64,000 nt of DNA from contig JAJEIE010000028.1 of assembly GCA_022827625.1 (NCBI GenBank), positions 1 to 64,000 on the forward strand, read 5' to 3'. Of the stretch, positions 25,292-34,307 are shown in pieces. The stretch comes from Candidatus Poribacteria bacterium. Lineage in GTDB: Bacteria > Poribacteria > WGA-4E > WGA-3G. The notes under the pieces are model-generated. The model saw only the letters and a list, made by a program, of their open reading frames with translations. It was not told the DNA's origin and made no database searches. Both the position numbers and the translations under genes were made by a program. Every line of letters begins with the position of its first letter. Position 1 is the first letter of the stretch.

Positions 25292-26650
25292 TTAAATTGA
25301 ATAAATCGTACGACTTGCTTCATCAAATTCGGGTTTAAAAGGATCCGTCGAAAGGTAAAGGATCTGGTATGGTTCATACAGTTGAATATAACTCCAATTG
25401 ACACCACACAGGACCTTGCCCTCGTTGACTTTCTTGATAAATTTACCACGGAATTTGGCGCGTGTGCGTTCAGGTGGAAAATGTTCGGCGTGCTGAATTT
25501 GCTCATCTCTGACAATCCGTTCAATCTCACCCCGGTTTTCGAGCGTATAATAGAGACTCTCATTCCGACGCACATTATGATATTTTAAGTCCAAGTGTTT
25601 CACTTGCGGTGCATCCCAGTCAAAACCGCGCCTTGTAAGATACGCCTGCAGCCATTTCCACTTAATCACCCAATCCAATTCGCGGTCTAACTGCATCGGA
25701 TCACTCTCTAAACAAGTGAGGACATATTCCCAGCGCGCCATAATTTGCGATGTTGTGGCATCAGATTCGGCTTGCTCAAGGTATCGCTTCGCGCATTCCA
25801 AATATTGCCATTGCAGTTGAACCGCAGAGAGACGTTTGCCGTTTTGAAGCTCAATGAGGTGTTTGCACGTAATATCGTCAGAAATATCACGGATGGCTTT
25901 GACGGGATCCCGGAGTGCGAAGCGTTGTTCAATGAAATTGTCCTCAATCATACGCAGGATAATGCCCGTCGTTCCGACCTTCAAAAACGTCGAAAATTCG
26001 GACATATTGGAATCCCCAACGATGACATGTAAGCGTCTATACTTCTCACGATCCGCATGCGGTTCATCGCGTGTATTGATAATCCCGCGCGCCGTCGTTG
26101 TTCCGATGGAGATTTCCTCTCGGATGTGCTCAGCGCGTTGCGAGATTGCGTAATAGCCACGATGCTTAGGCTTAATTTTTCCTGCGCCTGCGAAGACCTG
26201 CCGCGTCACAAAGAACGGGATCAACTGCGCTGCTAATTGCCGGAAGTCAACATGGCGTTCCATCAAATAGTTTTCGTGGCACCCGTAAGTATTTCCGGGG
26301 GTATCCAAATTGTTCTTGAAAATAGAGATCTTTCCATGGAACCCGTCATTGTGCATGCGTTTTTCTGCCGTACTCGCCAAACGGGTAATGATACGTTCGC
26401 CAGCCTTATCGTGAGCGACGAGTTCAGCGACATCATCGCATTCGGGGGTAGCATATTCTGGATGGCACCCGATATCTTGATAAAATCTCGCCCCATTTTC
26501 GAGGAAGACATCTGGATACATTCTCCCCGCAACGATTTCGCGGAAGAGGTACATCACGACGTTCTGGACAGTGAGCGTCTTTCTACGCGGAACATCAGGG
26601 GTCCAAATAATTCCGAATTCAGTTTCTAATCCGTAAATTCTACGGTTCAT
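25292..26650 (-). CDS. pafA: Pup--protein ligase PafA
   Basis: Attaches the C-terminal glutamate of Pup to substrate lysines using ATP. The 452-residue protein has the carboxylate-amine ligase-like fold shared with Dop: N-terminal RRIYGLETEFGI with metal-binding Glu residues, NGARFYQDIGCHPEYATPECD, and HVIVGDSNMSEFSTFLKVG. It starts RRIYGLE and lacks the Dop-type insertion seen in the gene at 28883, which identifies it as the ligase. It stands downstream of prcA on the same strand. Its upstream region shares sequence blocks with that of prcA. Confidence 0.96.
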   Translation of the reverse strand: MNRRIYGLETEFGIIWTPDVPRRKTLTVQNVVMYLFREIVAGRMYPDVFLENGARFYQDIGCHPEYATPECDDVAELVAHDKAGERIITRLASTAEKRMHNDGFHGKISIFKNNLDTPGNTYGCHENYLMERHVDFRQLAAQLIPFFVTRQVFAGAGKIKPKHRGYYAISQRAEHIREEISIGTTTARGIINTRDEPHADREKYRRLHVIVGDSNMSEFSTFLKVGTTGIILRMIEDNFIEQRFALRDPVKAIRDISDDITCKHLIELQNGKRLSAVQLQWQYLECAKRYLEQAESDATTSQIMARWEYVLTCLESDPMQLDRELDWVIKWKWLQAYLTRRGFDWDAPQVKHLDLKYHNVRRNESLYYTLENRGEIERIVRDEQIQHAEHFPPERTRAKFRGKFIKKVNEGKVLCGVNWSYIQLYEPYQILYLSTDPFKPEFDEASRTIYSI

Positions 26651-26654
26651 TTTT

Positions 26655-26826
26655 TAAGCTATTGCTCCTGGGCTAAAGAAACACCCCATGGAATGCCCCG
26701 GTGAAGCCCACACGGGCTTCATACCGTTGATTTGGAACCCACACGGACTTCATACTGTTGATTTACGCGCATTCCGTGTTGATTCGCAAAAACCCCTCCA
26801 CTTCGTTTCAAGCAGGTATTCGGTAA
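26655..26826. repeat. Upstream block of pafA, shared with prcA
   Basis: Two blocks here, CCTGGGCTAAAGAAACAC (26669-26686) and TCCACTTCGTTTCAAGCAG (26798-26816), recur upstream of prcA at about 27616-27665 with few changes. In the pafA region about 100 bp are inserted between them, including a tandem pair. Confidence 0.6.
26707..26764. repeat. 27-bp tandem pair upstream of pafA
   Basis: CCCACACGGGCTTCATACC plus GTTGATTT at 26707-26733 is repeated at 26738-26764 with two substitutions. The first copy also forms a hairpin GAAGCCC / GGGCTTC. Confidence 0.7.
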
Positions 26827-26867
26827 ATGCAAATCTTGTTTGGATTATAAGCATCTTTATGAAAAAA

Positions 26868-27593
26868 TCAGGACAACAACGCTGTCACTTCGTCAGTAGA
26901 AAGTCGCCGAAACCTCCGACGTTCAGCAGTTTGCTCAAGACATGCCACCTCTATTGTGTCCGGCGCGATTTCATAACCATCTTCAGTATCCGTATCGGCT
27001 TCAATATTCTGAAAGGTCTCCGTCACGAGGCGGAGTGCTGCTCGCATCTCCAATCCATCTGTATAACGCTGCTCAAGCATCTCTGTTATCGCCGTGGCAC
27101 GTCCACCGATAACGGCATACTTCTCCTCTTCTGAATAAATACCGTCAAAGGCAATGTGATAAATTTGGTTACGCTGTAGCCCGGATGCCGTTTCGGAACC
27201 TGTTATCCCGACTTCACAAACCAGGAGTTCAATTTCGAGCGGCTTGGCATCCCATGCTTGTGCGACTGCCCCCATGTGTTGTGAATAGAGATTCGTCAAC
27301 CACTTTGCTGTGACATCCTCCCGGTAGTAGCGAAAGCCTTTAATCTCAGATTCTCGGATACCGGCGACGCGTAACGCCTCATATTCAGCAATCCTACCAG
27401 CGGCTGCGAGTGCAATCCGATCGTAAATTTCAGAAATCTTATAGATCGTTTTCCGCGGGTTCTCAGCGACCATCAGGAGTCCGTCTCGGTACTCCAAGAC
27501 GACAACCTCTTTCGCCTGTGCGATGCCGCGACGGACAAAATCCTCTTTATCTTGGCGAATTTGTTCGGGTGAAACATAATACGGTGTGGACAT
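26868..27593 (-). CDS. prcA: 20S proteasome alpha subunit
   Basis: Forms the outer rings of the bacterial 20S core and the gate through which Mpa/ARC threads substrates. The 241-residue protein starts MSTPYYVSPEQIRQDKEDFV, the N-terminal gate and H0 helix (YYVSPEQ is typical of actinobacterial-type PrcA), followed by the beta-sandwich core without catalytic Thr. I chose ATG 27593; the frame stays open upstream but that part is shared upstream repeat. No strong SD is within 12 bases. It follows prcB with a 176-bp spacer rather than the usual short gap. Confidence 0.95.
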   Translation of the reverse strand: MSTPYYVSPEQIRQDKEDFVRRGIAQAKEVVVLEYRDGLLMVAENPRKTIYKISEIYDRIALAAAGRIAEYEALRVAGIRESEIKGFRYYREDVTAKWLTNLYSQHMGAVAQAWDAKPLEIELLVCEVGITGSETASGLQRNQIYHIAFDGIYSEEEKYAVIGGRATAITEMLEQRYTDGLEMRAALRLVTETFQNIEADTDTEDGYEIAPDTIEVACLEQTAERRRFRRLSTDEVTALLS

Positions 27594-27598
27594 GTTTT

Positions 27599-27665
27599 TT
27601 AAACTATTAAACCCCTGGGCTAAAGAAACACATAAGCAACACCCTTCCACTTCGTTTCAGGCAGA
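27599..27665. repeat. Upstream block of prcA, shared with pafA
   Basis: Contains CCTGGGCTAAAGAAACAC and TCCACTTCGTTTCAGGCAG, the same two blocks found upstream of pafA but closer together. Confidence 0.6.
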
Positions 27666-27769
27666 TTTCTGATGACTTTGTAAGTGGGTCTGGGTATCGG
27701 TTGGCTATTATATATATGATCAATTCACAATTAACCTTGATACTTATACGTTCTCGGTTGGATTAGGCA

Positions 27770-28564
27770 CTATAAGCGCGATATGAGTTCACGATAGAGT
27801 TCTTCAACGGTCGCCTCTGGCACCTCGGAGACCCCTTCTTGCGTAATGGTATAAAGTATTGGGAAGATTTTCCGGATAAGGTCGGGACCACCGGTGGCTA
27901 TGTCCTCATCAGCAGCATCCCAAAGTGCCTCAGCGACGATTTCGAGTGCAGTCTGACGGGTGATTCCAAGGCTATATCGTTTTTTAAGAGTTGCGCGGGC
28001 ATCTTTACCGCCGGAGCCAATGGCATAATAATCGCCTTCCTCATAACGACCGCCGACGGCATCATATTTGAAAATTCTACCGCGTTGCTGCTTTAAATCA
28101 TAACCCGCAAAGAGGGGCAAGACGATTAATCCCTGCATAGCAAGTCCGAGGTTCGCGCGCACCAAGTGGGAAAGGAAGTTCGCCTGTCCTTCCAAGCTGA
28201 GCGCCATCCCCTCAGTTTTTTCATAAAACTCAACTTCAACTTGAAAAAGCTTTGCCATCTCAATGCAGGGACCCGCAGCACCAGCGACGGCGATTGCAGA
28301 GTGCCGATCAACGGGATAGACTTTCTGAATCCGCCGTTCGCCAACCTGATAGCCCTCTGTCGCCTGCCGGTCTCCAGCCATAACGACACCCGCATCGTAG
28401 ACCACAGCAAGGACAGTCGTACCCTCATATTGATGGAATGACGCTTCTGTTACAGTAGAATTCGACGGGGCATTAGACGAATGAAGCGCCGCTAATAATT
28501 CGGGATGGCGACGCTTGAGAATCTGAAAGAAGTTGGAGGTGCCGTAATCAGTGAGGTCAAGCAC
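27770..28564 (-). CDS. prcB: 20S proteasome beta subunit
   Basis: Catalytic subunit of the inner rings. The 264-residue precursor has a 48-residue propeptide ending in HQYEG; autocleavage exposes Thr49 of TTVLAVVYDAGVVMAGD as the N-terminal nucleophile. The catalytic Lys and Asp regions (AGDRQATEG; GSGGKDA) are present. It begins two bases after the pup stop, so the two are almost certainly cotranslated. Confidence 0.97.
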   Translation of the reverse strand: MLDLTDYGTSNFFQILKRRHPELLAALHSSNAPSNSTVTEASFHQYEGTTVLAVVYDAGVVMAGDRQATEGYQVGERRIQKVYPVDRHSAIAVAGAAGPCIEMAKLFQVEVEFYEKTEGMALSLEGQANFLSHLVRANLGLAMQGLIVLPLFAGYDLKQQRGRIFKYDAVGGRYEEGDYYAIGSGGKDARATLKKRYSLGITRQTALEIVAEALWDAADEDIATGGPDLIRKIFPILYTITQEGVSEVPEATVEELYRELISRL

Positions 28565-28566
28565 TC

Positions 28567-28764
28567 CTACTGCCCTCCGCGCTGAATATAGTTTTCAACA
28601 AATTCCTGCGAATCTTCCTCCAAAATCTCATCAATTTCATCAAGAAGCGCGTCTAAATCCTCGACAAATTCTTCGTCGATTTCCCCATGTTCAACGTTAG
28701 GTTGAATCTCTTCAGTCTCATCGACTTGACGATCGAGGTGTTCCTGTTGCTTTTCAGTTGACAT
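28567..28764 (-). CDS. pup: Prokaryotic ubiquitin-like protein Pup
   Basis: A 65-residue, highly acidic, mostly disordered protein tag. The C-terminal half (EEFVEDLDALLDEIDEILEE) can form the helix that binds the Mpa/ARC coiled coil, and it ends in YIQRGGQ. The final Gln means it must be deamidated to Glu by Dop before PafA can attach it. CTCC-type SD (GGAGAA on the coding strand) precedes the ATG. Direct neighbours are dop upstream and prcB downstream. Confidence 0.97.
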   Translation of the reverse strand: MSTEKQQEHLDRQVDETEEIQPNVEHGEIDEEFVEDLDALLDEIDEILEEDSQEFVENYIQRGGQ

Positions 28765-28780
28765 TATTTTCTCCTTTAAT

Positions 28781-28882
28781 GGTTATCGGTTGTCAGTTAT
28801 CAGTTTTCAGTTAAGACTTGTGGCAGTTATGCGTTACATGAATGCCACAAACCAAGCTGTACTGACAGCCAACGCCTGACAA
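28781..28882. repeat. Heptamer-built inverted repeat, R6
   Basis: Left arm GTTATCG, GTTGTCA, GTTATCA, GTTTTCA, GTTAAGA; right arm ACTGACAGCCAACGCCTGAC. It fills the dop-pup gap. Confidence 0.7.
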
Positions 28883-30394
28883 CTATTTTGAAGTATCGTT
28901 CCGGATTTCCTTAACGAGTTCCTCCGCTGTACAGTTATTCAGTAGTTTGCCAACGATCTGTTGTGTCCCGAAGTGGGGACGATCCATCATAATTTTGTCA
29001 AGTCCGCCCGATTTACTTACAAAGATCATTGAATTCCAACTCGCACTGTAAATGTGCTTTGGAAACTTCCGTAAACAGGTGCCTCGAAAATATGCGCGCG
29101 TATCCACAGGCGGATAGTGCATGGCATGTACAATTTCCTCATGGCTCAGTAAACGTTTAACGTGTCCATTTTTCAGCAGCCTAATGTAAAGTCCTTTATC
29201 TGGACGAATATCATGATACTGCAAATCCAGCATCTGTAGATGAGAATCGTCCCATTGGTATCCGTGCCGCCTGCGGTAGGCATCCAGCAATTTCTTTTTG
29301 ATAATCCAATCGAGATGCTGACCCAATCGCCTCGGATCGATTTCCAAGTTATCAAGCACATATTTCCATTTTTCAAGGACATCCTCAACTACGGGTGTCC
29401 GTTCTTCAGGTGTTAGATGCTGTTGTGCAAGTTCAAGGTATGCGCGTTGGATCTCTATGGGTGTCTGGAACTTTCCATCTTCGAGTTCTATCTGATTCTT
29501 GCAGGACAGATCACGCGAGACCTGTTTTATCGCTGCAACGGGGTCCTGCAAACGAAAGCGATCTTCAACAACGCCTTTCTCAATAAGTTGAAGGACGATG
29601 GCGGTCATACCGACCTTGAGATAGATGCTGAATTCAGACATGTTCGAGTCACCGACGATCACGTGTAAACGCCGATAGAGTTTATCATCCGCATGCGGTT
29701 CATCGCGTGTGTTAATTAAGGGTCGATTCACCATCGTGCTCAACCCGACCTCTTGCTCAAAGAAATCAGCACGTTGGGAGATCTGATAATCAGCGGGGTC
29801 AGTTGTATTTTCCGCCCCAACCTTCCCGCCACCCGTAATGATAATGCGAGTGACAAGAAACGGTATAAGCCCATCCACAATAGTCTCAAAAGGGACTTTT
29901 CGGGACATCAGATAGTTTTCATGTGCACCGTAACTATGCCCCTTGTAATCCGTATTGTTTTTATAGATGATAATCTCTTGGTTGTCAAGCAGCAGACGTT
30001 CAGCTGCGAGTCTACTGACCTCCAATATTAATTCGCCTGCTTTCTCGTATAGGAGCAGGTCGCGTGGGTTAGTGCATTCCGGCGTGCAATACTCAGGATG
30101 TGCGTGATCTACATAATAACGCCCACCGTTTACCAAGATGTCGTTGACAGCACTACTCGTATCCGCCTCAGTGATCGGCGTTTCGACGTCCGCCTGAAAA
30201 CCGCGTGCGTCCATCAACGGACTTTCTTGTTCATAATCCCAAGTGACAGCAGTCGTTGCACTCGGCAGATCGCCTCTGCAGCTTTTGTAAGCGTTAACGA
30301 CCAAAGTCGAAGCAGCGACTGGGTCTTGTTCGCGCGCATTTTTGACTGAGATGCCATACTCAGTCTCTGTTCCCATTATTATAGGTATTTCCAT
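28883..30394 (-). CDS. dop: Pup deamidase/depupylase Dop
   Basis: Converts the C-terminal Gln of Pup to Glu and can remove Pup from substrates. It shares the PafA fold. The 503-residue chain has the Dop N-terminus IIMGTETEYGISV, an insertion near residues 40-80 compared with PafA (the Dop loop region), GGRYYVDHAHPEYCTPEC and HVIVGDSNMSEFSIYLKVG. It is encoded directly before pup. Presence of both Dop and PafA fits Pup ending in Gln. Confidence 0.96.
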   Translation of the reverse strand: MEIPIIMGTETEYGISVKNAREQDPVAASTLVVNAYKSCRGDLPSATTAVTWDYEQESPLMDARGFQADVETPITEADTSSAVNDILVNGGRYYVDHAHPEYCTPECTNPRDLLLYEKAGELILEVSRLAAERLLLDNQEIIIYKNNTDYKGHSYGAHENYLMSRKVPFETIVDGLIPFLVTRIIITGGGKVGAENTTDPADYQISQRADFFEQEVGLSTMVNRPLINTRDEPHADDKLYRRLHVIVGDSNMSEFSIYLKVGMTAIVLQLIEKGVVEDRFRLQDPVAAIKQVSRDLSCKNQIELEDGKFQTPIEIQRAYLELAQQHLTPEERTPVVEDVLEKWKYVLDNLEIDPRRLGQHLDWIIKKKLLDAYRRRHGYQWDDSHLQMLDLQYHDIRPDKGLYIRLLKNGHVKRLLSHEEIVHAMHYPPVDTRAYFRGTCLRKFPKHIYSASWNSMIFVSKSGGLDKIMMDRPHFGTQQIVGKLLNNCTAEELVKEIRNDTSK

Positions 30395-30401
30395 TTTTTA
30401 T

Positions 30402-30543
30402 GGTTATCAGTTATTGGTTACTGGTTATCGGTTAAGAGCGTGGATCGTAACAATCCGTCCAAATTTGGAGCATTCCTAAGGTCAGCTGTTACCAAAAACC
30501 TCTTAACTGACAACCGAAAGCGAAGCGTACCGACGACCGACAT
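30402..30543. repeat. Heptamer-built inverted repeat, R7
   Basis: Left arm GTTATCA, GTTATTG, GTTACTG, GTTATCG, GTTAAGA; right arm CCTCTTAACTGACAACCG and CCGACGACCGACA. It fills the gap between mpa/arc and dop. Confidence 0.7.
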
Positions 30544-30546
30544 CTA

Positions 30547-32331
30547 TTAAAGAAAAGTGCCGCCGCGGGTTACACGGACATTCGGCTTCTGCTCTCGTGT
30601 CGGTTCATTAATTAATGCGCGAATGTTGACGATCTTTTCGCCTTTCCGCCCGGAAATCTTTGCCCAATCATCAGGATTAGTGGTATTCGGTAAGTCTTCG
30701 TTTTCTTGATATTCTTCGCGGATTGCTGCCTTGAGGTCCTCAAGACACATCCCTTTCTCCGACCCGTCGGAACCGATAAACCGTTTGATGGCAGCCTTTT
30801 TCGCGCGTGAAACGATGTTCTCAATCATGGCACCGCTGACGAAATCCTTGAAAAAGAGGGTTTCGCGTTCTCCACGTGCGTAAGTTACTTCGATGAACCG
30901 GTTTTCATCGGTCATTGCGTACATAGCATTCGCGGCTTCATTGATAAAATGTTCTGAAATAGCCTCGGTATCTCCATTAAACCGTTGACAAGTCTCTTCA
31001 GCAAACGGAAGACTGGGAGTGAGATATATAGCGAAGATATCCTTGGCACCTTCCAAATTGGGGCGGTCAATCTTAATTTTAATATCCAGCCTACCGGGTC
31101 GTAAAACGGCTGGGTCCAGCAGATCCTGACGGTTGCTTGCGCCAATCACAATCACGTCCCTGAGGTTCTCCACACCATCAATTTCAGCGAGAAATTGCGG
31201 CACAAGCGTTGACTCCATATCCGATGAAATACCCATGCCTCTGGACCGGAAGAGCGAGTCCATTTCATCGAAAAAAATAATAACCGGAAAACCTTCCCTC
31301 GACTTATCACGCGCCTTTTGGAAGATTTCTCGGATTTTCCGTTCAGTTTCCCCAACGTACTTATTCAGGAGTTCCGGTCCCTTGATATTAATGAAATAGC
31401 CGCGGACTTCCGCTCTACCCGTCTGCTTTCGGACGCGTTCGGCGATACCGCTCGCAACAGCGCGGGCTATCAAGGTCTTACCACATCCCGGCGGTCCGTA
31501 GAGAAGGACCCCTTTCGGTGGTGAAAGATTAAATTCTTCGTACTCCTTGGGATAAAGATATGGCATCTCTATCGCATCGCGAATCGCCTCTATCTGTGTA
31601 TCAAGTCCACCGATATCGGCGTAGCCGATATCCGGCACTTCTTCGAGGAGGAGGTCCTCAACTTCACGTTTCGGAAGTTTTTCCATGAGCATGCTTGTCG
31701 TATGGTTGAGGAGGACATTATCTCCCATTTTCAAAGACTCATCTTTAAGAGACGCAGCGACTCTAACGACGCGCTCTTCATCAGTGCGCAGGCTGACGAT
31801 AGCGAGTTCATCCTCAATCCGCTCTTTAATCTTGACGACATCACCGTGTCTTTCAGGAGCCTTGATACCAACGACATTCATCCCGCTATTGACGATGACT
31901 TCCTGCCCAATAGAGAGGTTCTCTGCCTTGAGTCCTGGGTCAAGATTGACGCGCCATTTTCTACCACTGACATCAATATCGATGCTCCCGTCTTCGTTTG
32001 CGCCGAGGAAAACTCCATAATTATTCGGTGGCGCGCTGAGTTGTTCGACTTTCTCCTTGAGGATCTGAAGTTTTTCTTTCGCTTCTTGGAGTGTCCCTGT
32101 CAACTTCTTGTTCCGACGGTGTGCTGTCATCAACTCACGTTGCATCTCATAGAGCCGACTTTCAAGGTCTTTGATATAGATTGCGCGCTGCTGCTGCCGC
32201 ATGCCTTCGAGTTCACCTTGAAGCATATCAATCGTCCCTTGGAGTGTACGGATCTGCTGCTGATACCAGACGACATCAAATGTTTCTTGCTCCTCAAAGG
32301 AATCTTTGGAATTTCCTCTTTTGATAGCCAT
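30547..32331 (-). CDS. mpa: Proteasome-associated AAA ATPase Mpa/ARC
   Basis: Hexameric unfoldase that recognises Pup and feeds the 20S core. From the ATG at 32331 (594 residues) it has an N-terminal coiled coil (about 20-100) for Pup, OB-type domains (about 105-225), and one AAA domain with Walker A GPPGCGKT (279-286) and Walker B VIIFFDEMDSLF. It ends in GGTFL; the mycobacterial protein ends in a Gln-Tyr-Leu motif that docks into the alpha ring, so here the penultimate aromatic is Phe. A longer start upstream (32397) has no family counterpart. SD weak. Confidence 0.95.
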   Translation of the reverse strand: MAIKRGNSKDSFEEQETFDVVWYQQQIRTLQGTIDMLQGELEGMRQQQRAIYIKDLESRLYEMQRELMTAHRRNKKLTGTLQEAKEKLQILKEKVEQLSAPPNNYGVFLGANEDGSIDIDVSGRKWRVNLDPGLKAENLSIGQEVIVNSGMNVVGIKAPERHGDVVKIKERIEDELAIVSLRTDEERVVRVAASLKDESLKMGDNVLLNHTTSMLMEKLPKREVEDLLLEEVPDIGYADIGGLDTQIEAIRDAIEMPYLYPKEYEEFNLSPPKGVLLYGPPGCGKTLIARAVASGIAERVRKQTGRAEVRGYFINIKGPELLNKYVGETERKIREIFQKARDKSREGFPVIIFFDEMDSLFRSRGMGISSDMESTLVPQFLAEIDGVENLRDVIVIGASNRQDLLDPAVLRPGRLDIKIKIDRPNLEGAKDIFAIYLTPSLPFAEETCQRFNGDTEAISEHFINEAANAMYAMTDENRFIEVTYARGERETLFFKDFVSGAMIENIVSRAKKAAIKRFIGSDGSEKGMCLEDLKAAIREEYQENEDLPNTTNPDDWAKISGRKGEKIVNIRALINEPTREQKPNVRVTRGGTFL

Positions 32332-32612
32332 ACGTGAAGTTCTCACTTTCCAAAACGATTTTTCGACCTCACTGGTAACAATGAGGGTCGGGTGCACGAA
32401 TAACCCGCCTTGATTAGGCTTCAGGTTTCAACCCAACATCTTTATTTATTAGAGTATAGCACATCGAAAAAAATTGTGTCAAGAAAAAGTTACAGCTTTT
32501 GTTTCATCACTACCGTCAAAAGATTTTATAGCGATGTGAATCAGAGATTCCAAGAACAAAAACGTGTGCCGAAAGGTTAACGCTTTAAACGCATCAGACG
32601 GCAGCCGATAGC

Positions 32613-33662
32613 CTAAGCATCGCTATCTTCATCTTCCGCGTCCTCAGGAATCGCACCCGCAGTTGATTCTGGTGTCAGACTCAGCGCTTCCCGTATCTTC
32701 GCTTCAATTTCCACAGCAATTTCAGGGTTATCTTCCAGGTACCTCTTCGCATTGGTTCTACCTTGACCGATTCGCTCAGTGTTATAGGAGAACCAAGAAC
32801 CGCTCTTCTGAATAAATTCCTTCTCAACAGCAATATCTAACAGATTTCCCTCTTTAGAGATTCCCTTTCCGAAGGTAACGTCATATTCTGCTTCTTTGAA
32901 AGGCGGTGCAACTTTATTTTTTACGACTTTGACGCGAACCCCGCTGCCAAGGATTTCGGTGCCATCTTTGATTTGGCTACCACGGCGGAGTTCTAAACGC
33001 ACAGAGGCATGGAACTTAAGAGCGAGTCCACCGGGTGTGGTATCCGGATTACCGAACATGATTCCAATTTTTTGTCGGATTTGGTTGGTAAAGATAACAC
33101 ACGTGCGAGATTTATTGGTGACACCAGACAATTTACGAAGTGCTTTAGACATCAAGCGCGGGAGCAAGCCGACGTGTGCGTCCCCCATCTCGCCCTCAAT
33201 TTCCGCTTGAGGTGTCAAGGCTGCCACAGAGTCGACGACAACGATATCAATCGCACCACTGCGGATGAGCGTTTCGACGATCTCTAACGCCTGTTCTCCC
33301 GCGTCGGGTTGCGCAATCAACAAGTTTTCCATGTTGACCCCAATGTTCCGGGCATAAGTCGTGTCGAGTGCGTGTTCAACATCAATGAAGACGGCAGTAC
33401 CGCCCATTTTTTGTGCTTCCGCCACAATATGAAGTGCCAAGGTAGTTTTCCCGGTACCTTCATGTCCGAAAATTTCAATGATTCTGCCGCGGGGGACACC
33501 ACCGACACCGAGCGCAAGGTCAAGAGAAAGTGCGCCAGTTGGAATCGCTTCAACGGGGACAATCTCATCGCCAGCGAAGCGCATGATAGCACCTTTGCCG
33601 AATTCACGTTCTACTTGTGAGATCGCTTGGTCAATGGCTTTCTGTTTTTGTTCATCTTGCAT
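32613..33662 (-). CDS. recA: Recombinase RecA
   Basis: Strand-exchange protein and LexA coprotease, 349 residues. The Walker A loop reads GHEGTGKTT (66-74) where most RecA proteins have GPESSGKTT; the Gly-Lys-Thr core is kept. Walker B ([12 protein letters not shown]), loop L2 ([21 protein letters not shown]) and the acidic tail ([10 protein letters not shown]) are present. AAAGGAG precedes the ATG. No clear SOS box was seen upstream. It follows thpR on the same strand. The 281-bp gap downstream to mpa holds no recognisable gene. Confidence 0.97.
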   Translation of the reverse strand: MQDEQKQKAIDQAISQVEREFGKGAIMRFAGDEIVPVEAIPTGALSLDLALGVGGVPRGRIIEIFGHEGTGKTTLALHIVAEAQKMGGTAVFIDVEHALDTTYARNIGVNMENLLIAQPDAGEQALEIVETLIRSGAIDIVVVDSVAALTPQAEIEGEMGDAHVGLLPRLMSKALRKLSGVTNKSRTCVIFTNQIRQKIGIMFGNPDTTPGGLALKFHASVRLELRRGSQIKDGTEILGSGVRVKVVKNKVAPPFKEAEYDVTFGKGISKEGNLLDIAVEKEFIQKSGSWFSYNTERIGQGRTNAKRYLEDNPEIAVEIEAKIREALSLTPESTAGAIPEDAEDEDSDA

Positions 33663-33722
33663 GTTTTAAGGTTCTCCTTTATGGTATCTACTGCCGAAAT
33701 GGTTACTTTACATATTCTTGGA

Positions 33723-34307
33723 TTACGCAGAAAAATGACATATTTTCAAAGGTGTATAGACCGCCCCATTCGGACGAAGTTCGCTCCGCATGAGTGTGAT
33801 TTCCTTCACGTTCACGACTGCCCTATCAATTGTATCATATTGACGTAGCATATTTTTTAACGGTTCCAGATTCATAGGTGTTCTGAGGCGTGCAAGTGTA
33901 AGGTGTGGATGAAAGCGAGCGTCTGTTGGAAAACCGAGATGTTTTAACTCAAGATTCACAGATTTCGCCAGCCGCGACACAATTGACGCACCTTGTTTTA
34001 CACCTACCCAAAGCACACGTGGACGATAAAGATTTGGAAACGCCCCAATCCCACCGAACGCAATCGGAGAGGGAGTCTGTACATCTGCCACGTCCTGAAT
34101 TACTTTACTCACATCATCAATCCTTTCAGAATGAACATCCCCCAAGAACTTTAAGGTGAGATGAAAGTTTCCAGATCTCGTCCATGAAGCCTTACGAATC
34201 TCAGAGTGGAGGCGCGTTTGTACGTTTTTCAGCAACGCTTGTATCGGTTGCGGTATCTCAATTGCGACGAAACAGCGAAGCGTCTCCGGTTTAGTTGTTT
34301 TCATCAC
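33723..34307 (-). CDS. thpR: RNA 2',3'-cyclic phosphodiesterase
   Basis: A 194-residue member of the LigT/2H phosphoesterase family. The two HxT/S-type motifs are visible: HLTLKFLGD near residue 50 and HPHLTLARLR near 135. It hydrolyses 2',3'-cyclic phosphates to 2'-phosphates. It overlaps the 3' end of pgsA by four bases and precedes recA; the order pgsA-thpR-recA resembles the pgsA-cinA-recA arrangement of other bacteria, with thpR often found in the same group. Confidence 0.95.
   Translation of the reverse strand: MMKTTKPETLRCFVAIEIPQPIQALLKNVQTRLHSEIRKASWTRSGNFHLTLKFLGDVHSERIDDVSKVIQDVADVQTPSPIAFGGIGAFPNLYRPRVLWVGVKQGASIVSRLAKSVNLELKHLGFPTDARFHPHLTLARLRTPMNLEPLKNMLRQYDTIDRAVVNVKEITLMRSELRPNGAVYTPLKICHFSA

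Noticed and set aside
31702..32337. Antisense open frame across mpa/arc (211 codons)
   Set aside because: It mirrors the coiled-coil and OB part of the ATPase; codon bias of the coding strand explains it.
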